From positions 1 through 61,616 of the forward strand of contig QCFH01000008.1 of NCBI GenBank assembly GCA_003278345.1: DNA of 61,616 nt, given 5' to 3'. This document shows, piece by piece, positions 8,645 to 18,002 of this stretch. The position numbers and the translations under genes were made by a program. Numbering within the stretch: the stretch's first letter is position 1; each line of letters begins with the position of its first letter. This DNA is from Prochlorococcus sp. AG-363-C02 (GTDB lineage: Bacteria > Cyanobacteriota > Cyanobacteriia > PCC-6307 > Cyanobiaceae). The notes beneath the pieces are model-generated. The model was not told the origin of the DNA. It was given only the letters and a program-made list of their open reading frames with translations, and ran no database searches.

Positions 8645-10051
8645 TTAGTTAATTATTTTTCGAACATCTACTATCGATCCATTAACAGCAGCAGCAGCTA
8701 CCATTGCAGGACTCATTAATAATGTTCTGCCTTTGGAAGAACCTTGTCTTCCTTTGAAGTTTCTATTACTCGAACTTGCGCTTATTTGATCTTTCTCAAG
8801 TTTGTCAGGATTCATTGCAAGACACATTGAACACCCAGGCTTTCTCCATTCAAAACCAGCTTTAATAAAAATTTGGTGTAAACCTTCTTTTTCTGCTTCT
8901 TTAGCTACTTTTTCTGAGCCAGGAACTACAAAAGCCTTTACTCCTTTTGCAACTTTTCTTTCTTTTACTATTTCTGCCGCTTTTTTCAAGTCACTTAAGC
9001 GACCATTAGTGCAACTTCCAATAAAACAAACATCTATCTTTAGTCCCTCTAATGAAGTGCCTGGCTTCAGATTCATATATTTATATGCTTCTAAAGCGGT
9101 TTGCTGATCACTTTTCTCCAATGCTTCTGGTTTAGGAATCAATGAATCAATAGCTATTGCTTGACCTGGAGTAATCCCCCAAGTGATTGTTGGAGCAATC
9201 TGTGCTGCGTCAAATACAACTTCATCGTCATAAATTGCATCTTCATCGCTTGAAAGTGATTTCCACCATTGAACAGCTGCATCCCAGTTTTTACCTTTTG
9301 GTGAATAGTCCTTTCCTTCTAGGTAATCAAATGTTTTTTTATCTGGATTTATATAGCCACATCTTGCCCCTCCTTCGATGGACATATTACAAATGGTCAT
9401 TCTTTCTTCCATAGAAAGATTTTCAATAGCGGGACCTGAAAACTCATATGCATAACCAACGCCTGCTTTAACTCCTAGTTTTTGGATTACATGAAGTATT
9501 AGATCTTTTGCAAAAACACCTTTCTTCAATTTACCTAAGAATGAAAGACGACGAACTTTAAGTTTTTTCATAGCCAATGTTTGACTTGCAAAAACATCTC
9601 GAACTTGACTTGTTCCTATTCCAAAAGCAATGGATCCAAAAGCACCATGAGTAGATGTGTGGGAGTCACCGCATGCAATTGTCATACCAGGTTGAGTTAA
9701 ACCTATTTCTGGAGCAATTACATGAACAATTCCTTGATTTCCTGATCCTAAATTGAAAAGTTTGATGGAGTGCTTTGAGCAATTCTCCTCTAGTTTTTTA
9801 AGCATTTCTTCTGCAAGATGATCAGAAAAAGGCCTGATTTGATTTGTAGTAGGAACGATATGATCAACTGTCGCAATTGTTCTTTCTGGACAAAAAAGAT
9901 TTAGACCTTTTTCTTCTAAAGATGAAAAAGCTTGCGGACTTGTGACTTCATGAATTAAGTGTAAACCAATAAAAAGTTGTGTAGAGCCACTAGGAAGTTC
10001 TCTTACTCGATGAAGATCCCAAACTTTGTCATAGAGAGTTTTACAACTCAA
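8645..10051 (-). CDS. leuC: 3-isopropylmalate dehydratase large subunit
   Basis: Aconitase-superfamily subunit carrying the 4Fe-4S cluster. Visible motifs are [21 protein letters not shown] near residue 130, the first cluster cysteine in [13 protein letters not shown] (about 340), and the paired cysteines in [12 protein letters not shown] (about 400), followed by the FKGRQG segment. It is 468 aa, normal for the family. It forms an operon with leuD (21-nt gap); cinA lies 31 nt upstream on the same strand. Confidence 0.96.
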   Translation of the reverse strand: MSCKTLYDKVWDLHRVRELPSGSTQLFIGLHLIHEVTSPQAFSSLEEKGLNLFCPERTIATVDHIVPTTNQIRPFSDHLAEEMLKKLEENCSKHSIKLFNLGSGNQGIVHVIAPEIGLTQPGMTIACGDSHTSTHGAFGSIAFGIGTSQVRDVFASQTLAMKKLKVRRLSFLGKLKKGVFAKDLILHVIQKLGVKAGVGYAYEFSGPAIENLSMEERMTICNMSIEGGARCGYINPDKKTFDYLEGKDYSPKGKNWDAAVQWWKSLSSDEDAIYDDEVVFDAAQIAPTITWGITPGQAIAIDSLIPKPEALEKSDQQTALEAYKYMNLKPGTSLEGLKIDVCFIGSCTNGRLSDLKKAAEIVKERKVAKGVKAFVVPGSEKVAKEAEKEGLHQIFIKAGFEWRKPGCSMCLAMNPDKLEKDQISASSSNRNFKGRQGSSKGRTLLMSPAMVAAAAVNGSIVDVRKIIN

Positions 10052-10082
10052 AGGCTAACTCCATTCAATAAAAACATTACCT

Positions 10083-11336
10083 TTACTTAAGCAGAAATAG
10101 TCGCAATCGATCTAGAGCTCTTACAACACTCAATTTTTGAATGTCCGATCTACTTCTATGTGATCCAAAGTTTTCTTGAATTGATTCTTGATATTTTTCC
10201 CCTTTAATAAAAAACTCGACTCTTCCTATGGGCTTATTTTCAGTTCCTCCATTTGGACCTGCAATTCCACTTATTGAAATAGACCAATCAGTTTGAAAAG
10301 TTTTGCGAATGCCCAAAGCCATTGATTTTGCAACAGGTCCTGATACAGCCCCATATTGTTTGATTAATGCAGAAGGAACGCCTAGAATATTTTGCTTTAT
10401 TTGATTATTATATGCCACAATTCCACCCAAAAAGACATCTGAGGATCCTGGAATAGCTGTTATAGCTGATGCAAGATTTCCTCCTGTGCAAGACTCTGCA
10501 ACTGAAATTGATTCATTTCTTTTACGCAATAAATTGATTACAACCGAAGCTAGTGTTTGATTGTCATTAGAAAAAATATTTGTATTAAATAACTTTTTTA
10601 ACTTATCTTCTATTGGTTCAATAAGATAATTTGTTTCATCTATAGTTTTAGCTTGAGCTGTAATCCTTAACTTGACTTCACCTAAAGATGCATAAGGTGC
10701 AACAGTTGGATTCTTATTTATAAGAATATCTGGTATCATTTCGACTAGCTTAGATTCACTAATTCCAGAAAAATTTAGTATCTTACTATTTATAATTTTT
10801 CTAGAATTAAATGATTTAGAAAGCCAATATTTTATTGTTTTTTCCCACATTAATTTCATTTCAGATGGAACCCCAGGTAAAGTGATAACAGTAAAGTCAT
10901 CTTTTGGCTTCCATATAATCCCAGGAGCTGTTCCTGTTGGATTTGGAACGATTTGAGCTCCTTTTGGTATTTTTGCTTGTTTGAAATTGTTCTTAGGTAA
11001 TTTAAAATTATCTTTAAATTTGCTTTTTATATCCTGAATAATAATGCTACTTTCAATTAATTCAGCTTCGAAAGTTGATGCTATTGTTTCAGTAGTTATG
11101 TCATCTGGAGTAGGCCCTAAACCTCCTGTTGTAATTAAAATGCTGCTTCTTTTTGAAGCATCAGATAAAACATTTTTTAACCGTTCATGATTATCTCCTA
11201 CTACGGTTTGAAGATAATGAGGTAAGCCTAGTAATGATAATTGCTCTGCTAACCATTTTGCATTACTATTTAATATATTACCTAGTAATAATTCTGAACC
11301 TATACATAAAATCTCAACGCCTTTATTTTGTGACAT
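10083..11336 (-). CDS. cinA: CinA family protein (competence/damage-inducible, NMN deamidase-like)
   Basis: Two-domain protein of 417 aa. The N-terminal molybdopterin-binding-like domain carries ILCIGSELLLGNILNSNAKWLA and TTGGLGPTPDDITTE. The C-terminal domain carries SVAESCTGGNLASAITAIPGSS and the segment GIAGPNGGTENKPIG, which in this family corresponds to NMN deamidase (PncC) activity. The role is probably pyridine-nucleotide recycling, by family. It lies 17 nt downstream of glyA on the same strand and is followed by leuC. Confidence 0.92.
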   Translation of the reverse strand: MSQNKGVEILCIGSELLLGNILNSNAKWLAEQLSLLGLPHYLQTVVGDNHERLKNVLSDASKRSSILITTGGLGPTPDDITTETIASTFEAELIESSIIIQDIKSKFKDNFKLPKNNFKQAKIPKGAQIVPNPTGTAPGIIWKPKDDFTVITLPGVPSEMKLMWEKTIKYWLSKSFNSRKIINSKILNFSGISESKLVEMIPDILINKNPTVAPYASLGEVKLRITAQAKTIDETNYLIEPIEDKLKKLFNTNIFSNDNQTLASVVINLLRKRNESISVAESCTGGNLASAITAIPGSSDVFLGGIVAYNNQIKQNILGVPSALIKQYGAVSGPVAKSMALGIRKTFQTDWSISISGIAGPNGGTENKPIGRVEFFIKGEKYQESIQENFGSHRSRSDIQKLSVVRALDRLRLFLLK

Positions 11337-11353
11337 TTATCAAATTTATTTAA

Positions 11354-12610
11354 TTAATTTTTACTATAAAGAGGAAAGCGATTGCATAGACTTACTACTC
11401 TCTCTTTACATTTTTTCTTTGTAGATAAATCTTCAGGATTTAAAAGACAATCAGATATCACATCAGCAATTTCAATAAATGCTTTTTCATTAAATCCTCT
11501 TGTAGTTAATGCAGCAGTACCTAGTCTCAACCCACTAGTAACAAAAGGAGATTCGGGATCGAAAGGAACAGTGTTTTTATTTGCTGTAATGTTTATTTCG
11601 CTAATTAATGAATCAGCTTTCTTACCGGTCATTTCGATGCTTCTTAGATCAAGCAAAACAATATGATTATCAGTCCCTTTACTAACTACAGTGATGCCCC
11701 TTTCTTGAATTCTCTTAGCTAGAGCTTTTGAGTTTGTAATTACTTGACGGGAATATGAAATAAAACTTTCTTGCAAAGCTTCGCCAAAGGCTACTGCTTT
11801 TGCTGCAATCACATGCTCTAAAGGCCCGCCTTGATTGCCAGGGAAAACAGCTTTATCAAATCTTTTTCCAAATTCTTCATCTCTGCATAGTATTAAGCCT
11901 CCACGAGGCCCTCTGAGGGTTTTATGAGTAGTGGTAGTAACAACATCGCAATATGGAATTGGACTTGGATGAACTCCGCTTGCTACTAGACCTGCAATAT
12001 GTGCCATATCTGCAAGTAAATATGCTCCTACTTCATCGGCGATTGATCTAAAAGCTTTGAAATCTATAGTTCTTGGATAGGCAGAATAACCACAAATAAT
12101 TAGCTTTGGTTGAGATTGGATAGCGATTTCCCTAACTTTTTCCATATTTAACATTTCTGTTTTTTCATCTACTCCGTAATGAACTGCTTTAAACCATTTC
12201 CCACTTACATTTACAGGTGATCCATGAGTTAAATGGCCTCCATGAGATAGGTCCATACCAAGTATTGTGTCGCCAGGCTTGAGAAGAGCTAAAAAGACAG
12301 CAAAATTAGCTTGAGCCCCACTATGTGGCTGAACGTTTACCCAAGGAGCATTGAATAATTTTTTTGCTCTTGAAATAGCTATTTGCTCAATTGCATCAAT
12401 ATTTTCACAGCCACCGTAGTAGCGCTTATTTGGTAATCCTTCTGCATATTTATTAGTTAATACAGATCCTTGAGCTTCCATAACTGCTTTGGAAGTGAAA
12501 TTTTCGCTTGCGATAAGCTCTAAATGAGTCTCTTGCCTTAAATTTTCTTGGTTAATTAATTTTGATAAATCTGGGTCAGTTTCGTGAAGATTTGAATTAA
12601 TCGAGATCAA
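11354..12610 (-). CDS. glyA: Serine hydroxymethyltransferase
   Basis: Interconverts serine and glycine while charging tetrahydrofolate. The PLP lysine lies in [16 protein letters not shown] (about 230), and other conserved stretches are [10 protein letters not shown] near the start, [16 protein letters not shown] and [14 protein letters not shown]. At 418 aa it is normal. The frame starts at a TTG (12610), because no ATG is in frame before the conserved N-terminus. Confidence 0.96.
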   Translation of the reverse strand: MISINSNLHETDPDLSKLINQENLRQETHLELIASENFTSKAVMEAQGSVLTNKYAEGLPNKRYYGGCENIDAIEQIAISRAKKLFNAPWVNVQPHSGAQANFAVFLALLKPGDTILGMDLSHGGHLTHGSPVNVSGKWFKAVHYGVDEKTEMLNMEKVREIAIQSQPKLIICGYSAYPRTIDFKAFRSIADEVGAYLLADMAHIAGLVASGVHPSPIPYCDVVTTTTHKTLRGPRGGLILCRDEEFGKRFDKAVFPGNQGGPLEHVIAAKAVAFGEALQESFISYSRQVITNSKALAKRIQERGITVVSKGTDNHIVLLDLRSIEMTGKKADSLISEINITANKNTVPFDPESPFVTSGLRLGTAALTTRGFNEKAFIEIADVISDCLLNPEDLSTKKKCKERVVSLCNRFPLYSKN

Positions 12611-12725
12611 TGGCTTAGTCTCTTTTTCTAGTCATTATTTGGATAGTAAACAAAGGATGGCTTTTAAAAAAGAAAATTCTTCTTAATTTTATTTTGTATG
12701 TTGAATGGGTGTAAAAGTTTTTAAG

Positions 12726-12799
12726 CGCGCCTGGAGAGATTCGAACTCCCGACCCTCTGATCCGTAGTCAGATGCTCTAATCCGCTGAGCTACAGGCGC
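12726..12799 (-). tRNA. tRNA-Arg (anticodon ACG)
   Basis: Read on the minus strand this 74-nt segment folds as a full cloverleaf. The acceptor stem GCGCCTG pairs with CAGGCGC, the D arm starts TAGCTCAGC, the anticodon loop is CTACGGA with anticodon ACG, and the T arm contains GTTCGAATC. The discriminator base is G and no CCA is encoded. The ACG anticodon (A34 becomes inosine) reads CGN arginine codons. Confidence 0.95.
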
Positions 12800-12877
12800 A
12801 TATTTTTTAACTAAAGAGTTTTGACATACTCCTAGTCGATTATAGGATGTCGTGAAAACTATATTTATCTCAATTAA

Positions 12878-13132
12878 ATGCCTCTTCGTTGGTATGGGAA
12901 TGGAGATCTTTCAGATCCTATCTATCTCCATTTTTCGAGAATAGTAAATTTCACTATTCATGCCATGGCTTTTGCTGCGGTTAATAGTGGATTATGGCTG
13001 GCTCAGCAAATTCGCCATTCATGGCCTCAGCTTCAATTTTTTACAGGTGTCTGGATGCTGTTGCTTTTAGCTCATCTAACATATGTGATGATTCGAAGAC
13101 CTTCTTCTCAAAGCTCTACTCTAAAAGAGTAA
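12878..13132 (+). CDS. Small conserved membrane protein
   Basis: An 84-residue protein with two predicted hydrophobic stretches (about 22-45 and 52-72), starting MPLRWYGNGDLSDPIYLHF. I recognise it only as the sort of small protein conserved among marine picocyanobacteria and assign no function. It is followed 28 nt later by the DUF3181 gene on the same strand, and the tRNA-Arg gene is divergent just upstream. Confidence 0.65.
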   Translation: MPLRWYGNGDLSDPIYLHFSRIVNFTIHAMAFAAVNSGLWLAQQIRHSWPQLQFFTGVWMLLLLAHLTYVMIRRPSSQSSTLKE

Positions 13133-13160
13133 GCAGGTTTGAAAAATTTGGAGATTAATT

Positions 13161-13457
13161 ATGTCTACACGACTTAGTAGTAATCAATTGCATGAGTTGG
13201 AAATTTCAATAGCTGATCGAATATATCTCCAAGTTCAAAAGTGGCATCTTTACTTAGGTGATGCAGGCTTGTCGAAGGCTTTGGCAATAGAATGTCAAGC
13301 CTATCTTGATAAAGGTTCGAGTGTGGCTGCCAAAAAGGCATTTGATTCTGTGATTGTTCAACTTGGTGGAGGAAATACTGAGATGCCATTGTCTAAATTA
13401 ATTTCTTCTGGACAAGTTTTTGAATTAGAAGAGATTTTGGAACCGTATTGTGGATAA
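13161..13457 (+). CDS. DUF3181 family protein
   Basis: A 98-residue soluble protein of a cyanobacterial family without known function. It matches the DUF3181 outline: an N-terminal helix EISIADRIYLQVQKWHLYLG, then the AIECQAYLDKGSSVAAKKAF segment. No catalytic motif is apparent. It sits between two other small conserved genes on the same strand and may be co-transcribed with them. Confidence 0.68.
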   Translation: MSTRLSSNQLHELEISIADRIYLQVQKWHLYLGDAGLSKALAIECQAYLDKGSSVAAKKAFDSVIVQLGGGNTEMPLSKLISSGQVFELEEILEPYCG

Positions 13458-13481
13458 GGTTGATTTAATTAGGTATTTGAT

Positions 13482-13745
13482 GTGCTAATTATTGAGGTTA
13501 CTAATGCTAGAGAGGTTCTTCGAAGGGAAATAGGGAGGTTGGGAGAACGCTTTATCGGAAAAGTTTCTGATGCTGAGGCTCAGGTAGAAAAAACATTGAT
13601 TAATGAAATGGAAAATGCATTTCAAGAATTTGGAATTGAAGCCAGAATTATTTCAGTAAAGGGACCTAGATTAGATGGTAGGGATTCTCTCCAATTCCCT
13701 CTTCATGTTCGAGAAGAAAGAGATGTCACATTGGATGAAAATTGA
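13482..13745 (+). CDS. Small conserved protein of unknown function
   Basis: An 87-residue protein starting at GTG 13482 (the nearby ATG at 13480 is out of frame and stops at once). It is acidic and probably alpha-beta (LIIEVTNAREVLRREIGRLG, then FGIEARIISVKGPRLDGRD). I do not recognise the family. Its last 20 nt overlap the convergent murJ 3' end. It follows the DUF3181 gene by 24 nt. Confidence 0.6.
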   Translation: MLIIEVTNAREVLRREIGRLGERFIGKVSDAEAQVEKTLINEMENAFQEFGIEARIISVKGPRLDGRDSLQFPLHVREERDVTLDEN

Positions 13746-15342
13746 ATTTTTTAATGAATATGTTTGATACATCACTAATTTCTTCTATCCCAAATATTTT
13801 AGAAAGCAAAATAAATAATAGGAATGATAATCCAATAATTGATGCAACTATAAAAATTTCCCATAAAAAATTATGAAATAATAAAAAGAAAATCTTATTA
13901 GCATATAGAGCGAATATGCTTGTTATCATTCCACAAATTGTTAACTTGAGAAAATCTAAGCCCCATTTCTTTAAATACAAATCTTGAACCTCTAATTTCA
14001 ACCTTAAAAGTAGCTTTATAGATGTAAATATATTAACAATTACAGTTGCAATTACTAAACCTTTAGCACCTAAATTTATAGGAATATAGCTTCCAAAAGG
14101 AGTAGGTCCTCCAACTAGAATCCAGTCTAGTAAAATATTTAAAAATATTCCTATCACAGAAAGTTTAAATGGATATTGGCTATTGCCAAATGCATAGAAT
14201 ATACGTACCAATAAATCTCTTATTAAATAAGCTGGCATGCCTATTCCATAGCAAATTAATAATTTTGCCACAAGATCAATTGCTTTAGAGTCAAATACTC
14301 CTCTCCCAAAAACTATGGTAGTTATAGGAACACTTAAAGCTATAAAAATTGATCCTAAAAAAATCATACTAGCAGAAGAGAAAATAAACCCTTGCCTAAT
14401 TCTTTTTATAAGTTCTCTTCTATCTTCTTTATTATTAAGTCTAGAAAATAATGGAAGTAAAGGTAATAAAATAGTATTTGATACTAATCCTAATGGGGCT
14501 TGGATTAAGAAATTTGCATAGCTTAGTCCAGCCGCTGCAGCTACAATATTAGAAGCAAAAAATAGATCTGTAAAAACATTTATTTGCAACATTCCAGAAG
14601 ATAGGCACGCAGGAAAAATTATTCTCCAAACATCTTGAACACCTGAATTATTCCAGTCAAATATTAGTTTTAATTTGAGGAGACCTTTTCTCTTTAATAT
14701 TGGAATTTGAACTATCCATTGAATTATTGCTCCTATCAATGTTGCTTTTGCTAGTATCAACCCTCCATCTATGCCAATATTTATTGATCTATAATTTGAA
14801 GATTGATCTAACCAGAAAATACTAACAGCAATTATAATTATTAGACTTGAAATAACTGGTGATAATGTAGGTATTAAGAATTCATTTTTTGCATTTAATG
14901 TACCAAATCCAGTACCTATAAATCCTGATAAAAGGACAATAGGGGACATTATCTTAAGTTGATTAACAGCCATAATATGAGTATTTTGATCTAAGCCTGG
15001 ACCTAAGACTCTTATAACTGGATCTGCTGCAAAAAATAAAATTCCACTAATTAATATAAATGAGAAAAGAATATAAGTGTTTACAGCAGAAAGAATATAG
15101 GCACTTTCTTTTCTACCCTTACGGCTTAAAATAGAAACGATTGCATTGTGTAAAGGCCCATTTATCCCTCCTAAAAGAATTAGAAAAAAGCCTGGCAATA
15201 TATATGCATAGTTATAGGCGTCATATATAGTTCCAACACCAAAAACAGCTGCTATTACAATCTGTCTAGCCATTCCGCCCGTTTTACTAAGCACTGTGCC
15301 GATGCTTACTAGTGCTGAAATAGTCTTAAGAGAATTTTTCAT
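13726..15342 (-). CDS. murJ: Lipid II flippase MurJ (MviN)
   Basis: Flips the peptidoglycan precursor lipid II across the plasma membrane. The 538-residue protein is almost wholly hydrophobic with about 14 membrane segments and begins with the family motif SKTGGMARQIVIAAVFGVG (residues about 19-37). Other MviN-like stretches are GGINGPLHNAIVSILSRK and LLLPLLPLFSRL. It converges on the 87-residue gene with a 20-nt overlap and is divergent from sfsA. Confidence 0.92.
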   Translation of the reverse strand: MKNSLKTISALVSIGTVLSKTGGMARQIVIAAVFGVGTIYDAYNYAYILPGFFLILLGGINGPLHNAIVSILSRKGRKESAYILSAVNTYILFSFILISGILFFAADPVIRVLGPGLDQNTHIMAVNQLKIMSPIVLLSGFIGTGFGTLNAKNEFLIPTLSPVISSLIIIIAVSIFWLDQSSNYRSINIGIDGGLILAKATLIGAIIQWIVQIPILKRKGLLKLKLIFDWNNSGVQDVWRIIFPACLSSGMLQINVFTDLFFASNIVAAAAGLSYANFLIQAPLGLVSNTILLPLLPLFSRLNNKEDRRELIKRIRQGFIFSSASMIFLGSIFIALSVPITTIVFGRGVFDSKAIDLVAKLLICYGIGMPAYLIRDLLVRIFYAFGNSQYPFKLSVIGIFLNILLDWILVGGPTPFGSYIPINLGAKGLVIATVIVNIFTSIKLLLRLKLEVQDLYLKKWGLDFLKLTICGMITSIFALYANKIFFLLFHNFLWEIFIVASIIGLSFLLFILLSKIFGIEEISDVSNIFIKKFNFHPM

Positions 15343-15424
15343 TTTTTATAGCTACTGAATTTCATAAATTACTTAATATTGTTTAAGTAGATGATTCAAA
15401 CTATTCAAGAGAGATCTAATTCTA

Positions 15425-16183
15425 ATGATCGCTAAGACACTTAAAACTTTCTCATCTTTAACTGAAGGCATCTTATTAAAAAGATATAAACGTTTTTTAG
15501 CAGATGTTGAGCTTGAATCTGGAGAAGTAGTAACTGCTCATTGTGCAAATACAGGTCCAATGTCAGGAGTCCTTCATCCTGGAGGTTTAGTTAGATTGAG
15601 TTTTGTTCCTTCACCCTCGAGAAAATTGTCTTGGTCATGGGAACAAGCTCTTGTAACTTCTGAACAAGGAGATTGTTGGGTAGGCGTTAATACCTCTTTG
15701 GCTAATAAGCTGGTTTTACTAGCGATAGAAGCTGGCTTACTTGATGAAAAATTGGGACAAATTGAAGACATTAGGAAGGAAGTGGTTTATGGAGTTGAAA
15801 AAAAGAGTCGAATAGATTTACTTCTTACTCCACAGGCTTGCAATTTAGATAAACGTAAAATTTTTTTAGAAGTGAAAAATACAACTTGGAGTAAAGGTGA
15901 TAAGGCGTTATTCCCGGACACCATTACTAAAAGAGGGCAAAAACATCTTAAGGAGCTTATTAATGAAATACCTTCTTCAAGGGCTGTACTTGTACCCTGC
16001 ATAAGTAGAAATGATATGAAAGTATTTGCCCCTGGTGATTCTGCAGATTCAGAATATGGCGATCTTTTTCGGTTAGCAGTCAATAAAGGAGTGGAGATAT
16101 TGCCTTGCTCTTTTGGTTTTTTTAAAAATCACATCACATGGGAAGGTTTGTTGCCATTTGAACTAAGTGAAAACTCTGATTAG
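15425..16183 (+). CDS. sfsA: SfsA family protein
   Basis: Sugar-fermentation-stimulation protein family, 252 aa, with an OB-like N-terminus and a nuclease-like C-terminal fold. Conserved segments are [27 protein letters not shown], and FLEVKNTTW followed by [16 protein letters not shown]. Its biochemical role is unsettled; in E. coli it was linked to maltose metabolism and DNA binding. Its stop interlocks by 4 nt (TTAG) with the stop of the opposite 42-residue membrane protein. Confidence 0.92.
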   Translation: MIAKTLKTFSSLTEGILLKRYKRFLADVELESGEVVTAHCANTGPMSGVLHPGGLVRLSFVPSPSRKLSWSWEQALVTSEQGDCWVGVNTSLANKLVLLAIEAGLLDEKLGQIEDIRKEVVYGVEKKSRIDLLLTPQACNLDKRKIFLEVKNTTWSKGDKALFPDTITKRGQKHLKELINEIPSSRAVLVPCISRNDMKVFAPGDSADSEYGDLFRLAVNKGVEILPCSFGFFKNHITWEGLLPFELSENSD

Positions 16184-16308
16184 TTGATTGCTATTTTTGT
16201 TCCAATAACAAAAGCTAGTAGTAGTGCAGAAATGAGTGCTAACAGTGACCCTGCAATTACTTTTGACATTGATTTTCTAAGGTCGTCTGTGGTGTTGGTT
16301 TTTGCCAT
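16180..16308 (-). CDS. 42-residue single-pass membrane protein
   Basis: A short frame reading [20 protein letters not shown] and ending [21 protein letters not shown]. It has a charged N-terminal third and one strong membrane helix (about 17-38). It starts with ATG, is divergent from amt1 and ends interlocked with the sfsA stop. That fixed position and the clean hydrophobic pattern argue for a real gene. I do not recognise a family. The NtcA box at 16351-16364 lies 43 nt before its start and could act on it too. Confidence 0.6.
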   Translation of the reverse strand: MAKTNTTDDLRKSMSKVIAGSLLALISALLLAFVIGTKIAIN

Positions 16309-16350
16309 TGGTAAATCTAGCTTTCAATTAGGAAACAAATATTGGATTAT

Positions 16351-16364
16351 GTATTAATTATTAC
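16351..16364 (+). promoter_or_regulatory. NtcA-binding box (GTA-N8-TAC) upstream of amt1
   Basis: GTATTAATTATTAC is a perfect GTAN8TAC palindrome 85 nt before the amt1 ATG. A TATTGA hexamer 24 nt downstream (16389-16394) is a plausible -10 at the 22-24 nt spacing typical of NtcA-activated promoters. Induction of amt1 under nitrogen limitation is expected from known NtcA biology. Confidence 0.75.
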
Positions 16365-16448
16365 CAGGCAGTATCAAGTAATTATTCATATTGATATCTG
16401 TAAGAGCTGTTTGAAAAAAATCAGTTCATCTCGCAGATTTCATCATTT

Positions 16449-17909
16449 ATGACCACTGCTTCTAAAATTTCATCTAGGAGGCCCATGAGGCGTCTTAAGG
16501 AGGCAAGCCTCTTAGAAGGACCGATGATGCTTTTTCAAAGCATAAAAGGATTGAGTTCCCATCGTTCTTTGCTCTGGTTTGCTTGTGTGCCTTTAGCCCT
16601 ATTTGGCTTAGGTGTTTTTAACCTTTCAGCTCATGCATCAGAGTTACCAGAACTTAATGCTGCATTTTTGGCTAATAATCTCTGGCTATTAATTGCAACC
16701 ATTCTGGTTATTTTTATGAATGCAGGCTTCGCAATGGTTGAAGCAGGCATGTGTAGATCTAAGAATGCAGTAAACATTCTAGCTAAGAATTTATTTGTTT
16801 TTGCTCTAGCAGTAACCGCATATTGGGTTGTTGGTTATTCCATCATGTATGGAAATTCAGTTTTGGGAGGATTTCTATTTTTTAAAGGACTCTTTTTAGA
16901 TACCTCAGTTACTGCTGAAATGGTTTCTAATGGAGATCTTGTCCCAACAGTTGATTTCCTTTTCCAAGCAGCATTTGCTGGTACTGCAGCGACAATTGTT
17001 TCAGGTCTAGTTGCTGAAAGAGTTAAGTTTGGAGAGTTTGTTGTTTTCTCTCTAATTTTAACTGCATTTATATATCCAATAGCTGGTAGTTGGCAGTGGA
17101 ATGGAGGTTGGTTAGCTGAAGCAGGATTCAGAGATTTTGCAGGATCTTCAATTGTTCACTCCGTTGGTGCATGGGCAGGTTTAGTTGGCGCTATGTTGCT
17201 AGGCCCTCGTATTGGTAAATATATTGATGGCAAACCTCAAGCAATGCCTGGTCACAATATGGCTATCGCAACCTTAGGAGCACTCATCCTATGGATTGGT
17301 TGGTATGGTTTCAACCCAGGTTCTCAGTTGGCAATGGATCAATGGGTCCCATATGTAGCTGTAACAACTACTCTTGCTGCTGCCGGTGGAGCAATAGGAG
17401 CAACCGTTGTGTCTACTGTTTTTTCTGGTAAGCCAGATTTGACAATGATTATTAATGGAATTCTTGCTGGATTAGTAAGTATTACTGCTGGTTGTGCAGA
17501 TCTAACTCTTGCGGGTTCTTGGCTTGCAGGACTTATTGGAGGAGTGATTGTTGTTTTTGCAGTTTCTGCACTTGATTCTGCTGGGATTGATGATCCGGTT
17601 GGAGCTTTTTCAGTACACGGTGTTTGTGGTGTTTGGGGAACAATTGTAATTGGACTCTGGGGCTACGATATCCAAGGAACCGGAGCAGGAATCGGCTTAT
17701 TTACTGGTGGCGGATTTTCTCAATTAGGAATTCAAGTCCTTGGAGCTGCTGCTTATGCAATATGGACACTTGTAACTTGTTGGATTGCTTGGTCTGTCAT
17801 TGGAGGTTTCTTTGGTGGCATTCGTGTTTCTGAACAAGAAGAAACTCAGGGTCTAGATATAGGTGAGCATGGTATGGAAGCTTATCCAGATTTTGCTTCA
17901 TCTAACTAA
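16449..17909 (+). CDS. amt1: Ammonium transporter (Amt/MEP family)
   Basis: Plasma-membrane channel for ammonium uptake. The 486-residue protein has 11 or more membrane segments and the twin-histidine pore motifs in AMPGHNMAIATLGALILWIG and GAFSVHGVCGVWGT, plus the opening FMNAGFAMVEAGMCRSKN. Upstream of the conserved part, a hydrophobic stretch ending NLSAHASELPE looks like a cleavable signal peptide, known in other Amt proteins. The true start could also be one of the ATGs 12-26 codons in. The gene is preceded by an NtcA box and followed by a strong terminator, so it is probably monocistronic. Confidence 0.95.
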   Translation: MTTASKISSRRPMRRLKEASLLEGPMMLFQSIKGLSSHRSLLWFACVPLALFGLGVFNLSAHASELPELNAAFLANNLWLLIATILVIFMNAGFAMVEAGMCRSKNAVNILAKNLFVFALAVTAYWVVGYSIMYGNSVLGGFLFFKGLFLDTSVTAEMVSNGDLVPTVDFLFQAAFAGTAATIVSGLVAERVKFGEFVVFSLILTAFIYPIAGSWQWNGGWLAEAGFRDFAGSSIVHSVGAWAGLVGAMLLGPRIGKYIDGKPQAMPGHNMAIATLGALILWIGWYGFNPGSQLAMDQWVPYVAVTTTLAAAGGAIGATVVSTVFSGKPDLTMIINGILAGLVSITAGCADLTLAGSWLAGLIGGVIVVFAVSALDSAGIDDPVGAFSVHGVCGVWGTIVIGLWGYDIQGTGAGIGLFTGGGFSQLGIQVLGAAAYAIWTLVTCWIAWSVIGGFFGGIRVSEQEETQGLDIGEHGMEAYPDFASSN

Positions 17910-17930
17910 TCAGGATTTATAAATTCTTTA

Positions 17931-17966
17931 AAAAACCTGGCTATAAATGCCAGGTTTTTTTTTTTT
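17931..17966 (+). terminator. Rho-independent terminator after amt1
   Basis: An 11-bp stem AAAAACCTGGC / GCCAGGTTTTT around the 7-nt loop TATAAAT is followed directly by a run of T to 17966. It starts 22 nt after the amt1 stop and separates amt1 from ispH. Confidence 0.9.
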
Positions 17967-18002
17967 CCAATATCTTTTCATAGAGTTTGATAGTGTAGGT
18001 CC

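Noticed and set aside
8802-9414. Open frames on the plus strand inside leuC
   Set aside because: They lie within the clear LeuC frame and have no recognisable protein features; shadows of a real gene.
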